Source: a virus | DNA length: 64,000 nucleotides | Virus record (IMG/VR): IMGVR_UViG_3300034374_012521 | Location: 54,057 to 118,056 of that record | Reading direction: 5' to 3' (one strand) | In this document: piece by piece, positions 62,024-64,000 of the stretch | Numbering within the stretch: position 1 is the first letter of the stretch | Layout of the letters: every line of letters begins with the position of its first letter | The notes under the pieces: generated by a model | Told to the model about the DNA's origin: nothing | Seen by the model: the letters and a program-made list of their open reading frames with translations, nothing else | Databases searched by the model: none | Program-made: the position numbers and the translations under genes

Positions 62024-64000
62024 TTATGGTCCTGTTGCTACTACAAAAGCTACAACTAGAGGTGGTGGTGCTCCAGGGACCGAAGCCGGAACTGCACCAG
62101 TTCCACCCGTTGCTGCAAACGGGAATAAAGATACAGAAGAAGGCCCTGCAGTGGTTAATGTTGCAGTTGCGGTTTCTGGAATAACCCTGTAATAAAAGTT
62201 TGTAATATTTGGATCCGAAGAAGCGTTCAATTGGCTAGCAGCAGATCCCAAGGTCAAATAAGCAGAAGCACCTGTTCCACCACCAGTAGGTCCAAAAGTA
62301 ACACCAACGGGGAATGGGAAAGGTTCGCTACCTGTACTTATTTTAACGTTATCACCAACTTTAGCACTATGTATTTCATATCCCCCGAGCCATCCTGTCT
62401 CAAACTCTAAATCGTCCCAGGAATGAGCATAGGCATTGTCCCAGGATGCTTGAGTAAAGGTTTGCCATTTGAGATTTTTAGTTCCAAAATATTTAAGATT
62501 TTCTACCGGGTTTGATCCAGAAGAAGCATCCCAATCAACATAACTAAATCCTCCAGTTACACCACCAGAAAGTTGGGAATCTATAGATGTTAAAGTTAGT
62601 GACCCAGTTAGAGATACGGTGAGATTGTCACCGTTACCTATATTTCCACTCTCAGTACCAGCTACGATATTAATCGTTACTGGACTTTCTGTTGGATCAA
62701 AAGTTTGTGCAAAGTAATCTGGTTGGGTTTCTACCTTGTTTATCTCCTGTATAATGGAGTTAGCGGTAGACTGTAAATTCGAGCCAGAAGCTGTAGCACC
62801 AATAACACGTCCATTAACAGACACACTAATTGATCCACCTCCGGTTACTTTCTGACTCGGATAAGAACTCGACAAAACATAATACCCAGTTCCACCCACA
62901 ATAGAAGACGGACCTGATGTTGCCCCTACACCAGGCTGGCTACCTAGTATGTAAGGTATTTGGAATGAATATCCAGTTGCTCCGGGAGGTATAGAAATTT
63001 TCCAAGACTTGTTTAAATCATCAATGCTTCCAGTTATAAAAACATCTGAACCATCAGTAAAATTGTGTGGCTGTGTTGTGAATACATTTGCAAAGCTATA
63101 TTGGCTACCTGATATTAAGATAGAGTATACCTTAGAGATGTCTAATATGTTTTGGGAAATCTTAATATCTCCAGAAGCCCCAACTGGAGGTAGATTTTTG
63201 CCGACTTTGAAAATTTGCCCGTCTATAGCATTGTTTCCATAGATTGCAAAGTCAAGAAGCTGCTCTGGAATTTCTTTCTTAACTTCATTCTCAGTTTTAC
63301 CCTCAGCTGGATATTCCCAGATGGAATCATAACTATCCCAATCTCTGATTGTTAGATCCCATGAATATCTTTCATTTTCTCTATATCGAGTCCATCCATC
63401 TATTAATACAGTTCTAGGAGAAACAGTGACCGAGGACTTAACAATTTTTCTATTCTTAAAGTTAAAAGCATCGTATAAGTAACAGGTTACATCATATTCG
63501 CCTGTATAAGGAAGGAAATGTGCTAGTCTATAAAAATCTATAGCATATCCCCTATGCGAGAAATTGTAACCTGTACCAGTCTGGGTTTCAGATTTATTAA
63601 TTACCCATTCAATTTCATTGTAGGCAGAAAAATCTATGGTTCTCCAAGTTAAAGCACTATTTTGACTCTGAAAAGATGGAAGATTCAAAGAATCCCACGA
63701 CATTCCCATTTCATCCCAATCCCAGGTATCAGGAAGTAATTCAAGGATCACCGGCATCCCAACAGGAACACCACATTCAGAGTTATCTAGATTCACATTA
63801 GTATTTATCCTTATATTATTAGGTACCAGAATTGGGGTGCTTGTGGGTGTGGGGGTAGGGGTTGGGGAAACAGTAGGGGTAGGGGTTGGTGTTGGTGAAA
63901 CAGTAGGTGTTGGGGTTGCTGTAGCAGGTACAGGGGTTGGTGTACTCGTAGCAGTAGGTGCTGGAGTAGGTGTTGGGGTTGCTGTAGCAGGTACAGGGGT
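62024..64000 (-). CDS. Tail/surface protein with PKD-like region and Pro/Thr-rich stalk, 5' end beyond window
   Basis: The frame ending at 62024 is open to the window edge (base 64000), so at least 659 residues are encoded and the true start lies outside. The portion upstream of 63796 encodes a Pro/Thr stalk (ProThrProThrProThrValSer units) before LeuValProAsnAsnIleArg and the folded part. The folded part has a PKD-like segment (GluTrpValIleAsnLysSer...TyrThrGlyGluTyrAspValThr) and Ser/Gly-rich beta regions. A GTG at 63794-63796 is in frame but is not the start. No enzyme motif is seen. Confidence 0.75.
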   Translation of the reverse strand, partial: TPVPATATPTPTPAPTATSTPTPVPATATPTPTVSPTPTPTPTVSPTPTPTPTSTPILVPNNIRINTNVNLDNSECGVPVGMPVILELLPDTWDWDEMGMSWDSLNLPSFQSQNSALTWRTIDFSAYNEIEWVINKSETQTGTGYNFSHRGYAIDFYRLAHFLPYTGEYDVTCYLYDAFNFKNRKIVKSSVTVSPRTVLIDGWTRYRENERYSWDLTIRDWDSYDSIWEYPAEGKTENEVKKEIPEQLLDFAIYGNNAIDGQIFKVGKNLPPVGASGDIKISQNILDISKVYSILISGSQYSFANVFTTQPHNFTDGSDVFITGSIDDLNKSWKISIPPGATGYSFQIPYILGSQPGVGATSGPSSIVGGTGYYVLSSSYPSQKVTGGGSISVSVNGRVIGATASGSNLQSTANSIIQEINKVETQPDYFAQTFDPTESPVTINIVAGTESGNIGNGDNLTVSLTGSLTLTSIDSQLSGGVTGGFSYVDWDASSGSNPVENLKYFGTKNLKWQTFTQASWDNAYAHSWDDLEFETGWLGGYEIHSAKVGDNVKISTGSEPFPFPVGVTFGPTGGGTGASAYLTLGSAASQLNASSDPNITNFYYRVIPETATATLTTAGPSSVSLFPFAATGGTGAVPASVPGAPPPLVVAFVVATGP
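63840..64000 (-). repeat. Pro/Thr-coding direct repeat, 63-nt period
   Basis: A 32-base segment at 63906-63937 recurs identically at 63969-64000, giving a 63-nt (21-residue) period. The surrounding bases are shorter imperfect repeats of the GGGGTAGGGGTTGG type. On the minus strand all of it encodes Pro-Thr, Val-Ser-Pro-Thr and Ala-Thr-Ala-Thr units in one open frame. The array continues beyond the window. Confidence 0.85.

Noticed and set aside
63794-63796. GTG as the start of the last gene
   Set aside because: The frame remains open upstream to base 64000 and encodes a regular Pro/Thr stalk, so the true start lies beyond the window.
63840-64000. CRISPR-like or replication-origin-type repeat
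   Set aside because: The repeats are directly adjacent, have no unique spacers and are in frame as Pro/Thr codons.
1-64000. tRNA genes
   Set aside because: Intergenic gaps are short and none shows a cloverleaf with a CCA or T-loop consensus by eye; a dedicated scan would be decisive.

Overview
The window reads as part of a large, T4-related, tailed (myovirus-type) phage genome. It is AT-rich and almost gap-free, and nearly all genes lie on the minus strand. T4-type core genes are recognisable by motif: both subunits of the phage type II topoisomerase, NrdA/NrdB, a family-B DNA polymerase (N-terminal half only), UvsW, a UvsY-like mediator, a DnaG-type primase and gp32. The host is probably a member of the Bacteroidota. 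This is inferred from a 58-residue Bacteroidetes-type histone H1-like protein, a DUF4494-like protein, a protein resembling Bacteroidetes-phage transmembrane/coiled-coil/beta-barrel proteins, and a two-component-regulator-type beta-propeller in a tail protein. Host assignment is inference only.

Layout. 1-17.8 kb (minus) holds topoisomerase, chaperone (DnaJ), repair (UvsE), a TPR-glycosyltransferase, adenylate kinase, ribonucleotide reductase, dUTPase and a split DNA polymerase. 17.8-18.8 kb (plus) is a short divergent unit ending in an amidase-type endolysin. 18.8-31.3 kb (minus) holds a DNA glycosylase, Hsp20, many small late/head-type proteins, a ligase-like/nucleotidylyltransferase fusion, a pol-beta-type nucleotidyltransferase, and the recombination/replication block uvsW-uvsY-primase-gp32. 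31.3-35.5 kb (minus) is a tightly overlapping accessory operon: RuvC-like nuclease, sugar nucleotidyltransferase, cupin, RuBisCO-like protein, short GDPD-like protein and a glycosyltransferase-like protein. 35.6-64 kb (minus, except a PhoH ATPase at 56 kb) is a structural region of very large Ser/Thr/Gly/Asn-rich tail, baseplate and fibre proteins with collagen-like, beta-propeller, PKD-like and Pro/Thr-stalk segments.

Two themes stand out. First, at least eight otherwise unrelated proteins begin with a short peptide of the form (M)xx(I/L/V)xxFxxF...(L/I/V)xE. This looks like the capsid-targeting sequence of T4 internal head proteins followed by a gp21-type cleavage site. The carriers include an adenylate kinase, an L,D-transpeptidase-like protein and a pol-beta-type nucleotidyltransferase, so the phage may pack a set of enzymes into its head and inject them. 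Many of these genes also carry a GATATATAA/TATAAATA element 16-20 nt before the start codon, which fits a T4-type late promoter. Second, a phage-encoded RuBisCO-like protein sits in an operon with sugar-nucleotide and glycan-type enzymes. Its active site keeps the Lys/Asp/Glu core but has lost the loop-6 lysine, so I infer enolase/isomerase-like sugar-phosphate chemistry and not CO2 fixation.

No tRNA, rRNA, CRISPR array or insertion sequence was seen. No intergenic gap exceeds about 120 bases. Everything was read by eye, without database searches.
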